A stretch of 64,000 bases of DNA from Streptomyces sp. TLI_105 (GCF_900105415.1 NZ_FNSM01000001.1:4563501-4627500), one strand, 5' to 3'. Counted from the first letter of the stretch, positions 19,090 through 28,309 are shown. Program-made: numbers and translations. The notes: generated from the letters alone by a model not told the origin.

Positions 19090-19268
19090 CTAGGGCCTGT
19101 CGTCACATTCCCGTCGTCGCCCGAAGGGCGGCCCTGCGGCGTCTGGCGCGTGCTCTCGGCGTGCCGGGTGGGAGTCCTCGTACTGGACGTACTCGGGCTT
19201 TCGCCCGGTGCGGCGAGAGCGCGTGCCAGGCGTCGCGGGGCAGACGGGAATGTGACGACAGGCCCTAG
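19090..19268 (+). repeat. 179-bp long imperfect palindrome bounded by CTAG (MITE-like)
   Basis: The outer arms are perfect over at least 24 bases: CTAGGGCCTGTCGTCACATT and on at the left end, and its exact complement ending in CTAG at 19268. The inner parts also pair imperfectly for several tens of bases (cggcgtctggcgcgtgctct facing agagcgcgtgccaggcgtcg). It has no coding capacity. The right-hand CTAG supplies the stop codon of the ArsR-type gene. The form suggests a MITE or a bidirectional terminator/REP element; CTAG ends would fit insertion at CTAG targets, as seen for some IS5-related elements. Confidence 0.75.
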
Positions 19269-20353
19269 CGGAGCACCGACTCCAGGAAGTCGCTGCCGAG
19301 GCGGGCGACGACGGACACGTCGAGCTGGTGGTGCACGTACCGGCCGCGGCGCTGGGTGGTGATCAGCCCGGCCTTCTTCAGGACCGCGAGGTGGCGGGAG
19401 ACCTCGGGGGCGGTGATGTTGTACGCGTCGGCGAGCTCGCTCGTCGTGCTGGAGCCCCTGGCCAGGCTGCGGCAGAGGCGCATCCGCATGGGGTGGGCGA
19501 CGGCCTCCAGGCGCAGTTTGACCGCCTCGACGGAGGCCGCGCCGCCGAGATCACGGGCGGGGATCGGGTACTGGATGACGGGCTGCCAGCCCGGGGTGTA
19601 CAGGGCGAAGAGGTGCGGCCAGCCGAAGGCCGTCGGCAGGAACGTCACCGCGGTGCCCTCGGCGCTGGTCCGGCCCTGGACCAGCTTGTCGACGACGATC
19701 CGGGAGCCCTGCTCGTCCTCCTCCAGGCTCATCGCGGGGGAGGCGTCGGCGACGGCCTCGGCGAGCCCCTTGCGGCGCATCAGCTCCGTCTTGTGGCGGG
19801 CGTCGGCGGCGAGCTGGAGCCGGACGCGGCGCCAGGTGTCGGCGAAGAAGGCCTCGTCGCAGTCCTCCAGGAGCCGCCGGATCCACGCGCGCGTGCCGGG
19901 CGGGTCGGCCAGCATCCGTTCCACGAACCCGGCCTGGCGCGGGCCGCGCGCGGCGGCCAGGTCAAGGGCGCGCCGGCGCATCCGCTCGTCGACGAGCGGT
20001 GAGGGAGCGCCGTCCGTGTAATGGCTGTTGCAGGAGATCTCCAGGGCGGAGCCCACGAACTTCTCGTCGTCCATGCGGTCGAGGTCGTCCAGCTCCTCCG
20101 CGAGGGTCTCCCGGGGCCGTGACGGCAGCAGGATGTCCGAGCGGGTGTTGTTCCACATGAAGTCGGCCTCGATGAGCCGGTCCGCGAGCTCCGGCTTCAG
20201 GGCCGCCGCCGTCGTGGTGGTCCAGGCGTGCAGCCGCGGGTGGTGCGCGGGCACGGCCAGGGCGTGCAGGGCGGCGCCCAGCTCGGCCAGCGGCGAGGGG
20301 CAGAAGGTGATCCGCTCGTGCGGCAGTCCGGTGATGTCGATGGTCACGCTCAC
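19265..20353 (-). CDS. ArsR-type transcriptional regulator with large N-terminal domain (DUF5937-like)
   Basis: A 362-residue protein. The last ~90 residues form a winged helix of ArsR type ([65 protein letters not shown]). The first ~260 residues (ITFCPSPLAELGAALHALAVPAHHPRLHAW) match an actinobacterial domain found only in front of such HTHs and probably senses a ligand. No metal-binding Cys cluster is visible. Two strong palindromes lie directly upstream (20396-20449), between this gene and a divergent small gene, so autoregulation is likely. GTG 20353 chosen; GTG 20347 is possible. Confidence 0.88.
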   Translation of the reverse strand: MSVTIDITGLPHERITFCPSPLAELGAALHALAVPAHHPRLHAWTTTTAAALKPELADRLIEADFMWNNTRSDILLPSRPRETLAEELDDLDRMDDEKFVGSALEISCNSHYTDGAPSPLVDERMRRRALDLAAARGPRQAGFVERMLADPPGTRAWIRRLLEDCDEAFFADTWRRVRLQLAADARHKTELMRRKGLAEAVADASPAMSLEEDEQGSRIVVDKLVQGRTSAEGTAVTFLPTAFGWPHLFALYTPGWQPVIQYPIPARDLGGAASVEAVKLRLEAVAHPMRMRLCRSLARGSSTTSELADAYNITAPEVSRHLAVLKKAGLITTQRRGRYVHHQLDVSVVARLGSDFLESVLR

Positions 20354-20395
20354 CCGTCCATGGTGCGGGGCGGGGCGGGGGAGCTGTCGTCCCGT

Positions 20396-20449
20396 TTGAC
20401 GGGGGTCGTCAATCGGCGGGCCCCGGATTGACGGGGGGCGTCAATCCGG
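20396..20449 (+). promoter_or_regulatory. Two palindromic operators between the ArsR-type gene and a small divergent gene
   Basis: Site 1 is ttgacgggggtcgtcaa (20396-20412). Site 2 is an 11-bp perfect inverted repeat, ccggattgacg / cgtcaatccgg (20423-20433 and 20439-20449). Both share the core TTGACG-N5-CGTCAA. Their centres are 32 bases apart, close to three helical turns, so two dimers could bind on one face. They begin 43 bases from the regulator start and end 36 bases from the small gene start. Confidence 0.8.
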
Positions 20450-20485
20450 GGGCCGGGGCGTGGCGGCGCGGCGCACGGTGAGGGC

Positions 20486-20695
20486 ATGAACGCGCTGCAC
20501 CAGTACCTCTTCGACGCCTATCGCGCCGCCCGGCTCGGCGAGCCGGTGCCGCCGGCGCCCGGCACCCACGACGTCGCCGTCCTGCGGGCCGTCCGCGACC
20601 GCCGCCGCTTCGAGCGGGTGGTGGCGGGCCGCAGGGCCGGCGGGCTGCGCCTGCGGCTGCGCGCGGCCCTGCGCCGCCGCCGACCGTCCTTCTGA
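20486..20695 (+). CDS. Small basic protein divergent from the ArsR-type regulator
   Basis: A 69-residue, Arg-rich protein (MNALHQYLFDAYRAARLGEPVPPAPGTHDV at the start, ending RLRAALRRRRPSF). A good SD (ggtgaggg) sits just before the ATG. There is no signal or membrane segment; the C-terminal half is highly basic and helical. It follows a double operator and ends before a bidirectional terminator, which supports it as a real unit. Function unknown; it is the likely controlled partner of the ArsR-type regulator. Confidence 0.65.
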   Translation: MNALHQYLFDAYRAARLGEPVPPAPGTHDVAVLRAVRDRRRFERVVAGRRAGGLRLRLRAALRRRRPSF

Positions 20696-20732
20696 CGGCC
20701 CCCGGGAGGTCGGTCGGGACCTCAACCGTCCC

Positions 20733-20762
20733 TGGCGGCCTCGGGGCGCCCCGAGGCCGCCA
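20733..20762. terminator. Bidirectional terminator between convergent genes
   Basis: Perfect stem: ggcggcctcgggg (20734-20746) pairs with ccccgaggccgcc (20749-20761), with one extra T-A pair outside and a two-base loop. It sits midway between the stops of the small basic protein gene and the aldolase-like gene on the other strand. Confidence 0.75.
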
Positions 20763-20790
20763 AGGACGTCACCCCTCGGCCAGGGACGTG

Positions 20791-21963
20791 TCACCCCTCG
20801 ACGCGCGCCAGGAAGTCCCGTACCGCCTCCTTCACGTCCTTCGCCGTCCACTCCAGGCCGGGGCCCGTCACCGTCAGCTCCGTGAGCGCGACGCCCGGCG
20901 GGCCGCCCGCGACCGGGGCGAACCAGCGGCGGAAGAACGCGGTGCCGGTGTCCTCGGTCTGGGCGAGGGCCGCCGCCGTCAGGACGTCCGGGTCGTACGG
21001 CAGCCAGACCTGGAACTGGTGGGTGTGCGGGGTCTCCGGGTGGACCCGGGACCAGCCGGTGCCCGCCTCCGCGAGCGCCTCCCGGACCGCGTCGGCCACC
21101 ACGCGCGCGTGCGCCACGTACGAGGGCAGCCGGGGCAGCTCGACGTCCAGGCCCCGGAGCGCGGAGAGCGCCGCCGGGTACTGCTGGAAGACCATCCCGC
21201 CGTACCTGTGCCGCCAGATCCTGGCCTCCTCCATGACCTCCTCGGGGCCGGCGAGCGCGGCCCCGGACATGCCGCCGAGGGACTTGTAGAACGAGACGTA
21301 CACGCTGTCGGCGAGTCCCGCGATCTCCGCGAGCCCGCGACCGAAATGCGTCGTGGTCTCCCACAGCCGGGCCCCGTCGAAGTGGACCACCGCGTCCCGC
21401 TCCCGGGCCGCCTCCACCACCTCGGTCAGCTCCTCCCAGGACGGCAGCACGAAGCCGGCGTCCCGCAGCGGCAGCTCCAGCATCAGCGTCCCGAAGGGCT
21501 CCGGGTGGTCCCGTACCTCCTCGGCGGTCGGCAGCCGGGGCGCGCCGGTCGGATGGACCGTGCGGAGCCCCGAGACGGCCCCGAACGCCCCGTTCTCGTG
21601 GACCTCGGGGTGGGCGAGGGGGTGGAGGGCGACGACGGGGCTGCCGGTGCGCCCGGCCCAGCAGCGCAGCGCGACCTGCTGGGCCATGGTGCCGGTGGGG
21701 AAGAAGACGGCGTCGGGGAGGCCGAGCTCCTCGGCGACGCGCCGCTCCAGCTCCTCCACGAGCCCGTTCCCGTACGTGTCGAGCGGAGCGTCCTCGTGGC
21801 CCGCGGCCTGGGCCCAGGCGGCCAGTTCGCGCAGCCGGGAGCCGACCGTGCCGTCGACCGAGGTGTCCCACAGGCGGCGCTCGGCGCCGCCCCACACCTT
21901 CGCCCGGTGGAGCCGGGCGGCTTCCTCGTCCACAGGAGTCTCCACAGGAGTCACAGGATTCAT
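20791..21963 (-). CDS. Threonine aldolase-like PLP enzyme (beta-eliminating lyase fold)
   Basis: A 390-residue fold type I PLP enzyme of the threonine aldolase/aromatic amino acid lyase group; low-specificity threonine aldolases cleave L-threonine to glycine and acetaldehyde. Visible: GLVEELERRVAEELGLPDAVFFPTGTMAQQVAL near the cofactor phosphate, VHFDGARLWE (Asp to the pyridine nitrogen) and the Schiff-base Lys in SFYKSLGG. The N-terminus has a short Thr-Pro repeat (PVTPVETPVDEE). It is divergent from the DUF2520 gene with 126 bases between starts. Substrate not proven. Confidence 0.85.
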   Translation of the reverse strand: MNPVTPVETPVDEEAARLHRAKVWGGAERRLWDTSVDGTVGSRLRELAAWAQAAGHEDAPLDTYGNGLVEELERRVAEELGLPDAVFFPTGTMAQQVALRCWAGRTGSPVVALHPLAHPEVHENGAFGAVSGLRTVHPTGAPRLPTAEEVRDHPEPFGTLMLELPLRDAGFVLPSWEELTEVVEAARERDAVVHFDGARLWETTTHFGRGLAEIAGLADSVYVSFYKSLGGMSGAALAGPEEVMEEARIWRHRYGGMVFQQYPAALSALRGLDVELPRLPSYVAHARVVADAVREALAEAGTGWSRVHPETPHTHQFQVWLPYDPDVLTAAALAQTEDTGTAFFRRWFAPVAGGPPGVALTELTVTGPGLEWTAKDVKEAVRDFLARVEG

Positions 21964-22089
21964 GGGCCGATCATCACACCACCACCCACACCCTGTGGAC
22001 AGTCCACGGAGCGCCGCGAAACGCTGGCGTAGCATGACCAGAAATCGTCCGGTACCCGCCGAGGACTGGAACGGAAGGCCGTCCCCACT

Positions 22090-23055
22090 GTGAACGCACC
22101 AGCAGCGCCAGAGCCCCGAGCCGAGGACCGACCCGCCCGGCTCACCGTCGGAGTCGTCGGCGCCGGCCGTGTGGGCCCCGCCCTCGCCGCCTCGCTCCGG
22201 CTCGCCGGGCACCGCCCCGTCGCCGTCTCGGCGGTCTCCGACGCCTCCCGGCGGCGCGCCGCCGAACTCCTGCCCGACGTCCCGGTCGTCGAGCCCGCCC
22301 GCGTCCTCGCCCTCGCCGACCTGGTCCTGCTGACCGTGCCGGACGACGCGCTGCCCGGACTGGTCGAGGGCCTCACCGACACCGGGGCCGTACGGCCGGG
22401 ACAGCTGCTCGTGCACACCTCCGGGCGGTACGGGGCGCGGGTCCTGGACCCCGCCCGCCGGGCCGGCGCCCTGCCGCTGGCCCTGCACCCCGCCATGACC
22501 TTCACCGGCACCGCCGTCGACGTCCAGCGGCTCGCCGGCTGCTCCTTCGGGGTGACCGCGCCCGAGGAGCTGCGGCTCGCCGCCGAGGCGCTGGTGATCG
22601 AGATGGGCGGCGAGCCCGAGTGGATCGCGGAGGAGGCCCGGCCGCTCTACCACGCGGCGCTGGCCCTCGGCGCGAACCACCTGGTCACGCTGGTGGCCCA
22701 GTCGATGGAGCTGCTCCACAAGGCCGGGGTCGCCGCCCCCGACCGCATGCTGGGCCCGCTCCTGGGCGCCGCCCTGGACAACGCCCTGCGGTCCGGGGAC
22801 GCGGCCCTCACCGGGCCCGTCGCGCGCGGTGACGCCGGCACGGTCGCCGCCCACGTGTCCGAGCTGCGCAAGCACGCGCCCGGCACCGTCGCCGGCTACC
22901 TGGCGATGGCCCGCACGACCGCCGACCGGGCGCTCGCGCACGGCCTGCTCAAGCCCGAGTTGGCCGAGGACCTGCTGGGCGTGCTGGCCGAGCCGTCGGG
23001 CGGAGCCGCCCACCCCGCAGACCCCGCCGACGGGCCGCAAGGAGACGACCGATGA
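22090..23055 (+). CDS. Rossmann-fold DUF2520 protein, candidate ketopantoate reductase-like dehydrogenase
   Basis: A 321-residue NAD(P)-binding protein. The dinucleotide motif [14 protein letters not shown] is at about 20-33. The substrate half is the DUF2520 type ([30 protein letters not shown] and [23 protein letters not shown]). It overlaps panC by four bases. The same gene order (DUF2520 then panC) occurs in mycobacteria, so a role in pantoate synthesis in place of PanE is a reasonable hypothesis. GTG start at 22090. Confidence 0.88.
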   Translation: MNAPAAPEPRAEDRPARLTVGVVGAGRVGPALAASLRLAGHRPVAVSAVSDASRRRAAELLPDVPVVEPARVLALADLVLLTVPDDALPGLVEGLTDTGAVRPGQLLVHTSGRYGARVLDPARRAGALPLALHPAMTFTGTAVDVQRLAGCSFGVTAPEELRLAAEALVIEMGGEPEWIAEEARPLYHAALALGANHLVTLVAQSMELLHKAGVAAPDRMLGPLLGAALDNALRSGDAALTGPVARGDAGTVAAHVSELRKHAPGTVAGYLAMARTTADRALAHGLLKPELAEDLLGVLAEPSGGAAHPADPADGPQGDDR

Positions 23056-24122
23056 CCCTGTTCGCCCGCAAGAGCGCCGAGGGCGGTCGTGCCGTCCACC
23101 ACGAGCCCGCCGAGCTGCTGCCCACGGTCGAGGACCTGGAGTACGCGGCGGCCCACTGGGGCGTGCCCGGCCGCACCGCCGTGGTCATGACCATGGGCGC
23201 CCTCCACGAGGGCCACGCCACCCTGATCCGGGCCGCACGCGAGCGCGTCGGCGCCAAGGGCTTCGTCGTCGTCACCGTCTTCGTCAACCCGCTCCAGTTC
23301 GGCGCCGGCGAGGACCTCGACCGCTACCCCCGCACCCTCGACGCCGATCTCGCGCTGGCCTTCGAGGCGGGCGCGAGCGCCGTCTTCGCGCCCTCCGTGG
23401 ACGAGGTCTACCCGGGCGGCGAGCCCCAGGTCCGGATCACCGCCGGTCCCATGGGCGAGCGGCTCGAAGGCGCCTCCCGGCCGGGCCACTTCGACGGCAT
23501 GCTGACGGTCGTCGCCAAGCTGCTCCACCTCACCTCGCCCGACCTGGCCTTCTTCGGTCGGAAGGACGCCCAGCAGCTGGCCCTGATCCGCCGCATGGTC
23601 CGCGACCTGAACTTCCCCGTCGAGATCGTGGGCGTGGAGACCGTCCGCGAGGCCGACGGCCTGGCCCTCTCCAGCCGCAACCGCTACCTCTCGGCCGGGG
23701 AGCGCCGGACGGCGCTGTCGCTGTCGCGCGCGCTGTTCGCCGCCCGTGAGCGGCTCGCCGCCCAGGAGGCGCTGCGCGCGCGTGCCGCCTCGCTGCCCGG
23801 CGCCCAAGGCCGGGCCGAGAACCGGGCCGAGGCGCTGTCGCGGCTGGGCGAGGCCCGGGCCGCCGCCGACGCCCACGCGGTCGCGCAGGCCGCCGAGGGC
23901 GGCTGTGCCGAGGCCGTGCGGGCCGCGGCCCGCGCCGTCCTGGAGGAGGCCGCCAAGGCCGAGCCGCCGCTCACCCTCGACTACCTGGCCCTCGTGGACC
24001 CGGCCGACTTCACCGAGGTCGCCGACGGCCACGACGGGGAGGCGATCCTCGCCGTCGCCGCGCGCGTGGGGAGCACGCGGCTCATCGACAACATCCCCCT
24101 GACCTTCGGAGCCACCAAGTGA
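23052..24122 (+). CDS. panC: Pantothenate synthetase
   Basis: Joins D-pantoate and beta-alanine with ATP to give pantothenate. The ATP-binding motif [10 protein letters not shown] is at 46-55, [14 protein letters not shown] in the pantoate pocket, [20 protein letters not shown] after it and [11 protein letters not shown] as the KMSKS-like loop. At 356 residues it is about 50 longer than usual because of an Ala/Arg/Glu-rich insert at roughly 235-290 ([20 protein letters not shown]), predicted helical. ATG overlaps the DUF2520 stop; its own stop overlaps nadB. No panD is seen in this run. Confidence 0.95.
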   Translation: MTLFARKSAEGGRAVHHEPAELLPTVEDLEYAAAHWGVPGRTAVVMTMGALHEGHATLIRAARERVGAKGFVVVTVFVNPLQFGAGEDLDRYPRTLDADLALAFEAGASAVFAPSVDEVYPGGEPQVRITAGPMGERLEGASRPGHFDGMLTVVAKLLHLTSPDLAFFGRKDAQQLALIRRMVRDLNFPVEIVGVETVREADGLALSSRNRYLSAGERRTALSLSRALFAARERLAAQEALRARAASLPGAQGRAENRAEALSRLGEARAAADAHAVAQAAEGGCAEAVRAAARAVLEEAAKAEPPLTLDYLALVDPADFTEVADGHDGEAILAVAARVGSTRLIDNIPLTFGATK

Positions 24123-25816
24123 CCGGAATACGGCTGCACGCACCCGCGCCGGGCTGGGCCATCGACGCCGACGTCGTCGTGGTCGGCTCCGGGGTCGCCG
24201 GCCTCACCGCCGCCCTGCGCTGCACCGCCGCCGGGCTCCGTACGGTCGTCGTCACCAAGGCCCGGCTCGACGACGGCTCCACCCGCTGGGCGCAGGGCGG
24301 CATCGCGGCCGCCCTCGGCGAGGGCGACACCCCCGAGCAGCACCTCGACGACACCCTCGTCGCCGGTGCCGGGCTCTGCGACGAGCGGGCCGTGCGGGCC
24401 CTGGTCACGGAGGGTCCCGACGCCGTCCGCCGGCTGATCGCGACCGGCGCCGACTTCGACAAGACCTCCGACGGCGAGATCGCGCTGACCCGGGAGGGCG
24501 GCCACCACCGCCGCCGGATCGCCCACGCGGGCGGGGACGCGACCGGCGCCGAGATCTCCCGCGCCCTGGTGGAGGCGATACGGGACCGGGGCGTGCGCAC
24601 CATCGAGCACGCGCTCGTCCTGGACCTCCTGACGGACGCCGGGGGTCGCACGGCGGGCGTGACCCTGCACGTCATGGGCGAGGGGCAGCACGACGGCGTC
24701 GGCGCCGTCCACGCGCCCGCGGTGGTCCTGGCCACCGGCGGCATGGGGCAGGTCTTCTCCGCCACCACCAACCCGGGCGTCTCGACCGGCGACGGCGTCG
24801 CGCTCGCGCTGCGGGCCGGGGCCGAGATCTCCGACCTGGAGTTCGTCCAGTTCCACCCCACGGTGCTCTTCCTCGGGGTCGGCTCCGAGGGCCAGCAGCC
24901 GCTGGTCTCCGAGGCGGTACGGGGCGAGGGCGCCCATCTGGTCGACGCCGACGGCGTCCGCTTCATGCTCGGGCAGCACGAGCTGGCCGAGCTGGCGCCC
25001 CGGGACATCGTCGCCAAGGCGATCACGCGCCGGATGCAGGAGCAGGGCACCGACCACATGTACCTCGACGGCCGGCACTTCGGCGCCGAGATGTGGGCGG
25101 AGCGCTTCCCGACGATCCTGGCGGCCTGCCGCGCCCACGGCATCGACCCGGTGACGGAGCCGATCCCGGTCGCCCCGGCCGCCCACTACGCCTCCGGCGG
25201 CGTCCGCACGGACCTGTCGGGCCGGACGACCGTGCCCGGGCTCTACGCGTGCGGGGAGGTCGCCTGCACGGGCGTCCACGGCGCCAACCGGCTCGCCTCG
25301 AACTCGCTCCTGGAGGGCCTGGTCTTCGCCGAGCGGATCGCCGAGGACGTCGTGGCGCGCGCGCCCGGCCGCGGGCCGGCCGTCCCGGTGGAGCACCCGG
25401 CCCCGGTGGTCCTGCCGCTGCTCGACCCCGGCGCCCGGCGCCGTATCCAGCGCACCATGACCCTGGGCGCGGGGGTGCTCCGGTCCGCCGCGAGCCTGCG
25501 CACGGCCTCCGGCGAGCTGGACGCCCTCCACATCCCCCCCGTGCCCGGCGAGACCGACGACCGGAAGTGCGCCGAGCCGGGCGTGGAGTCCTGGGAGACC
25601 ACCAACCTGCTCGCCGTCGCCCGCCTCCTGGTCGCGGCGGCGTCCCGCCGCGAGGAGACCCGCGGCTGCCACTGGCGCGAGGACCACCCGGACCGCGACG
25701 ACGCGGACTGGCGCAGGCACCTCGTCGTCCGCCTCACCCCGGAGCGGACCCTGGACGTCCGCACCACCGAGACCTTCGACTTTCCCCCCACCGCCGACGC
25801 CCCCAGGGAGCCGTAA
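24119..25816 (+). CDS. nadB: L-aspartate oxidase
   Basis: FAD enzyme that oxidises L-aspartate to iminoaspartate for quinolinate synthesis by NadA, in de novo NAD synthesis. FAD motif [15 protein letters not shown] is near residues 20-34, followed by [46 protein letters not shown] substrate residues, [11 protein letters not shown] and [17 protein letters not shown]. Length 565 is normal. GTG overlaps the panC stop as GTGA. nadA is not in the window. Confidence 0.96.
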   Translation: MTGIRLHAPAPGWAIDADVVVVGSGVAGLTAALRCTAAGLRTVVVTKARLDDGSTRWAQGGIAAALGEGDTPEQHLDDTLVAGAGLCDERAVRALVTEGPDAVRRLIATGADFDKTSDGEIALTREGGHHRRRIAHAGGDATGAEISRALVEAIRDRGVRTIEHALVLDLLTDAGGRTAGVTLHVMGEGQHDGVGAVHAPAVVLATGGMGQVFSATTNPGVSTGDGVALALRAGAEISDLEFVQFHPTVLFLGVGSEGQQPLVSEAVRGEGAHLVDADGVRFMLGQHELAELAPRDIVAKAITRRMQEQGTDHMYLDGRHFGAEMWAERFPTILAACRAHGIDPVTEPIPVAPAAHYASGGVRTDLSGRTTVPGLYACGEVACTGVHGANRLASNSLLEGLVFAERIAEDVVARAPGRGPAVPVEHPAPVVLPLLDPGARRRIQRTMTLGAGVLRSAASLRTASGELDALHIPPVPGETDDRKCAEPGVESWETTNLLAVARLLVAAASRREETRGCHWREDHPDRDDADWRRHLVVRLTPERTLDVRTTETFDFPPTADAPREP

Positions 25817-26833
25817 GTGAGCACGCCCGAGGAAGCCCGTCCCGAGCCCGTGGACGTCCCTCTCATCCAGATCAACACGGTCTCCGACGAGACCGGCGGC
25901 TGCGGCGAGGGCTGCGCCTGCGGCGACGGCGAGGAGTTCGAGTGCGGGCTCGACCCCGCCCTCGCGCAGCTGCTCGCCGACGCCGGTCTCGACCCCGTCC
26001 AGGTCGAGGACATCGCCCACCTCGCGATCGCCGAGGACCTCGACGGCGGAGTCGACGTCACGACCGTGGCGACCGTCCCCGAGGACGCCGTCGCCACGGC
26101 CGACTTCACCGCCCGCGAGGCCGGTGTCGTGGCCGGTCTGCGGGTCGCCGAGGCCGTCCTGTCGATCGTCTGCACCGACGAGTTCGAGGTCGAGCGGCAC
26201 GTCGAGGACGGCGCGCGCGTGGAGGCCGGGCAGAAGCTGCTCAGCGTCACCGCCCGCACCCGCGACCTGCTCACCGGCGAGCGCAGCGCGCTCAACATCC
26301 TGTGTCGCCTCTCCGGCATCGCCACCGCCACGCGCGCGTGGGCGGACGCGCTGGAGGGCACGAAGGCGAAGGTCCGCGACACCCGCAAGACGACGCCGGG
26401 CCTGCGCGCCCTGGAGAAGTACGCGGTCCGCTGCGGCGGCGGCGTCAACCACCGCATGTCGCTCTCCGACGCCGCCCTGGTGAAGGACAACCACGTGGTG
26501 GCGGCCGGCGGCGTCGCCGAGGCCTTCAAGGCCGTCCGCGAGCTGTTCCCGGAGGTGCCGATCGAGGTCGAGGTCGACACGATGCACCAGGTCCGCGAGG
26601 TCCTGGACGCGGGCGCCGACCTGATCCTGCTCGACAACTTCACCCCGCTGGAGACCGAGGAGGCCGTCGCCCTGGTCGCGGGCCGCGCCGTCCTGGAGTC
26701 CTCGGGCCGGCTGACCCTGGAGAACGCGGCGGCGTACGCGGCGACCGGCGTGGACTACCTGGCGGTCGGCGGCCTCACCCACTCCTCCCCGATCCTCGAC
26801 ATCGGCCTGGACCTGCGCGAGGTGCGGGCCTGA
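25817..26833 (+). CDS. nadC: Nicotinate-nucleotide (quinolinate) pyrophosphorylase with Cys-rich N-terminal extension
   Basis: Converts quinolinate and PRPP to nicotinate mononucleotide. The catalytic domain begins around residue 45 (LDPALAQLLADAGLDP) and shows AEDLDGGVDVTTV, GERSALNILCRLSGIAT, DTRKTTPGLRALEKYAV, KDNHV and EVEVDT. The first ~45 residues are extra and contain a tight Cys cluster: Cys29, Cys33, Cys35 and Cys43 (GGCGEGCACGDGEEFEC). It starts directly at the nadB stop and overlaps coaX by one base. Confidence 0.95.
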   Translation: MSTPEEARPEPVDVPLIQINTVSDETGGCGEGCACGDGEEFECGLDPALAQLLADAGLDPVQVEDIAHLAIAEDLDGGVDVTTVATVPEDAVATADFTAREAGVVAGLRVAEAVLSIVCTDEFEVERHVEDGARVEAGQKLLSVTARTRDLLTGERSALNILCRLSGIATATRAWADALEGTKAKVRDTRKTTPGLRALEKYAVRCGGGVNHRMSLSDAALVKDNHVVAAGGVAEAFKAVRELFPEVPIEVEVDTMHQVREVLDAGADLILLDNFTPLETEEAVALVAGRAVLESSGRLTLENAAAYAATGVDYLAVGGLTHSSPILDIGLDLREVRA

Positions 26834-27639
26834 TGCTGCTCACCATCGACGTCGGCAACACGCACACGGTGCTCGGTCTCTTCGACGGCGAGGAGATCGT
26901 CGAGCACTGGCGGATCTCCACGGACCCGCGCAGGACCGCCGACGAGATGGCGGTCCTGCTCCAGGGCCTCATGGGCATGCACCCGCTGCTGGGCGTCGAG
27001 CTGAGCGACGGCATCGAGGGGATCGCCATCTGTGCGACGGTCCCCTCGGTGCTGCACGAGCTGCGCGAGGTGACCCGCCGGTACTACGGGGACGTGCCGG
27101 CGGTCCTGGTGGAGCCGGGCGTGAAGACGGGGGTGCCGATCCTCACGGACAACCCCAAGGAGGTCGGCGCCGACCGCATCATCAACGCGGTCGCGGCCGT
27201 CGAGCTGTACGGCGGTCCGGCGATCGTCGTGGACTTCGGCACGGCGACGACGTACGACGCGGTCAGCACGCGCGGGGAGTACGCGGGCGGCGCGATCGCC
27301 CCGGGCATCGAGATCTCGGTGGAGGCCCTGGGCGTCAAGGGCGCCATGCTCCGCAAGATCGAGCTGGCCCGGCCGCGCAGCGTGATCGGCAAGAACACGG
27401 TCGAGGCCATGCAGTCGGGCATCGTCTTCGGGTACGTGGGCCAGGTCGACGGCGTCGTGGCCCGGATGAAGCGGGAACTGGTCGGGCCGAAGGGCGACCC
27501 CTCCGACGTCACGGTGATCGCGACCGGCGGCCTGGCGCCGATGGTCCTCGCCGACTCGAAGGAGATCGACGCGCACGAGCCCTGGCTGACCCTGATCGGG
27601 CTGCGTCTGGTCTACGAGCGGAACGTGTCCCGCATGTAG
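26833..27639 (+). CDS. coaX: Type III pantothenate kinase
   Basis: Phosphorylates pantothenate, the first committed step of CoA synthesis. Phosphate motif IDVGNTHTVLGLF (4-16), VDFGTATTYDAVS and GGAIAPGIEIS are conserved. At 268 residues it has normal length. Last gene of the DUF2520-panC-nadB-nadC-coaX operon, linking vitamin B5 and NAD pathways; ATG overlaps the nadC TGA. Confidence 0.95.
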   Translation: MLLTIDVGNTHTVLGLFDGEEIVEHWRISTDPRRTADEMAVLLQGLMGMHPLLGVELSDGIEGIAICATVPSVLHELREVTRRYYGDVPAVLVEPGVKTGVPILTDNPKEVGADRIINAVAAVELYGGPAIVVDFGTATTYDAVSTRGEYAGGAIAPGIEISVEALGVKGAMLRKIELARPRSVIGKNTVEAMQSGIVFGYVGQVDGVVARMKRELVGPKGDPSDVTVIATGGLAPMVLADSKEIDAHEPWLTLIGLRLVYERNVSRM

Positions 27640-27706
27640 GGGTGGGATCGGCGCGCCGCGATGATCGCTAAGCGAAAATTGTCCGATTAGCGCGTAGTGT
27701 CGGCCC

Positions 27707-28309
27707 ATGCCCACGCCATACGGATCCCGCGGCGGCATGGCGTTCAGCGCGGACGAACTGCGTGTGCTTCGCCGCGCCCTTGCCACCGCCCTCCACCCTG
27801 CCCCCCTCCAGGAGGAGGACGTCCAGGACTGCCTGCGCCTGACCGAATCCGTGGACGAGGCGGTACGCGAGGCCGGCCGGCTGCGCGCCTTCCTCCTCGA
27901 CGACCTGGCCCGCTACCGCGAGGCGCTGCCCGGGTCCCTCGGCGGCTACCTGGAGCTCCTCCGGGACGCGCTGGCGGCCGGCTACGACCCCGGCGCCGAC
28001 GACCTCGCCGCCCTGCGCGCGCTGCGCCGCAACCCGGCCGCCGCCGAGCTGCTCGCCCGCTGCCAGGTCCTCGCCGAGCGCTCCGTACGCGAGCGCCTGG
28101 CCCGGGTCTCCCAGGCCACCGCTCCGGCCGTGCCCTCCGCCTCCCGGGCCCGGCTGCTCGCCCTGCCCGGCGGGCGCGCGACGGGCGACGAGCCCAAGCC
28201 GACCCCGCCCACCCCGGCCGAGCGCCCGGTGCCCAAGCCCTCCGAGGCGTTCCCGCCGCGCCGCCGCCCCGTACCCCCGCCCCCGCCCGAGGAACGGGTC
28301 GCCGGATGA
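27707..28309 (+). CDS. Conserved-type hypothetical protein, helical with Pro-rich tail
   Basis: A 200-residue protein of unknown function. Residues about 10-140 are predicted helical (AFSADELRVLRRALATALHPAPLQEEDVQDCLRLTESVDEAVREAGRL), with a repeated short motif (ALRALRRNPAAAELLARCQ). The tail from about 150 is Pro/Lys/Arg-rich with a PPRRRPVPPPPPEE stretch. It is soluble, with no signal peptide. It follows coaX by 67 bases on the same strand but lacks overlap, so may be separate. I do not recognise the family. Confidence 0.75.
   Translation: MPTPYGSRGGMAFSADELRVLRRALATALHPAPLQEEDVQDCLRLTESVDEAVREAGRLRAFLLDDLARYREALPGSLGGYLELLRDALAAGYDPGADDLAALRALRRNPAAAELLARCQVLAERSVRERLARVSQATAPAVPSASRARLLALPGGRATGDEPKPTPPTPAERPVPKPSEAFPPRRRPVPPPPPEERVAG

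Noticed and set aside
19090..19268. A remnant of a full insertion sequence
   Set aside because: There is no transposase fragment in any frame; only paired arms. It is kept as a palindromic/MITE-like element.
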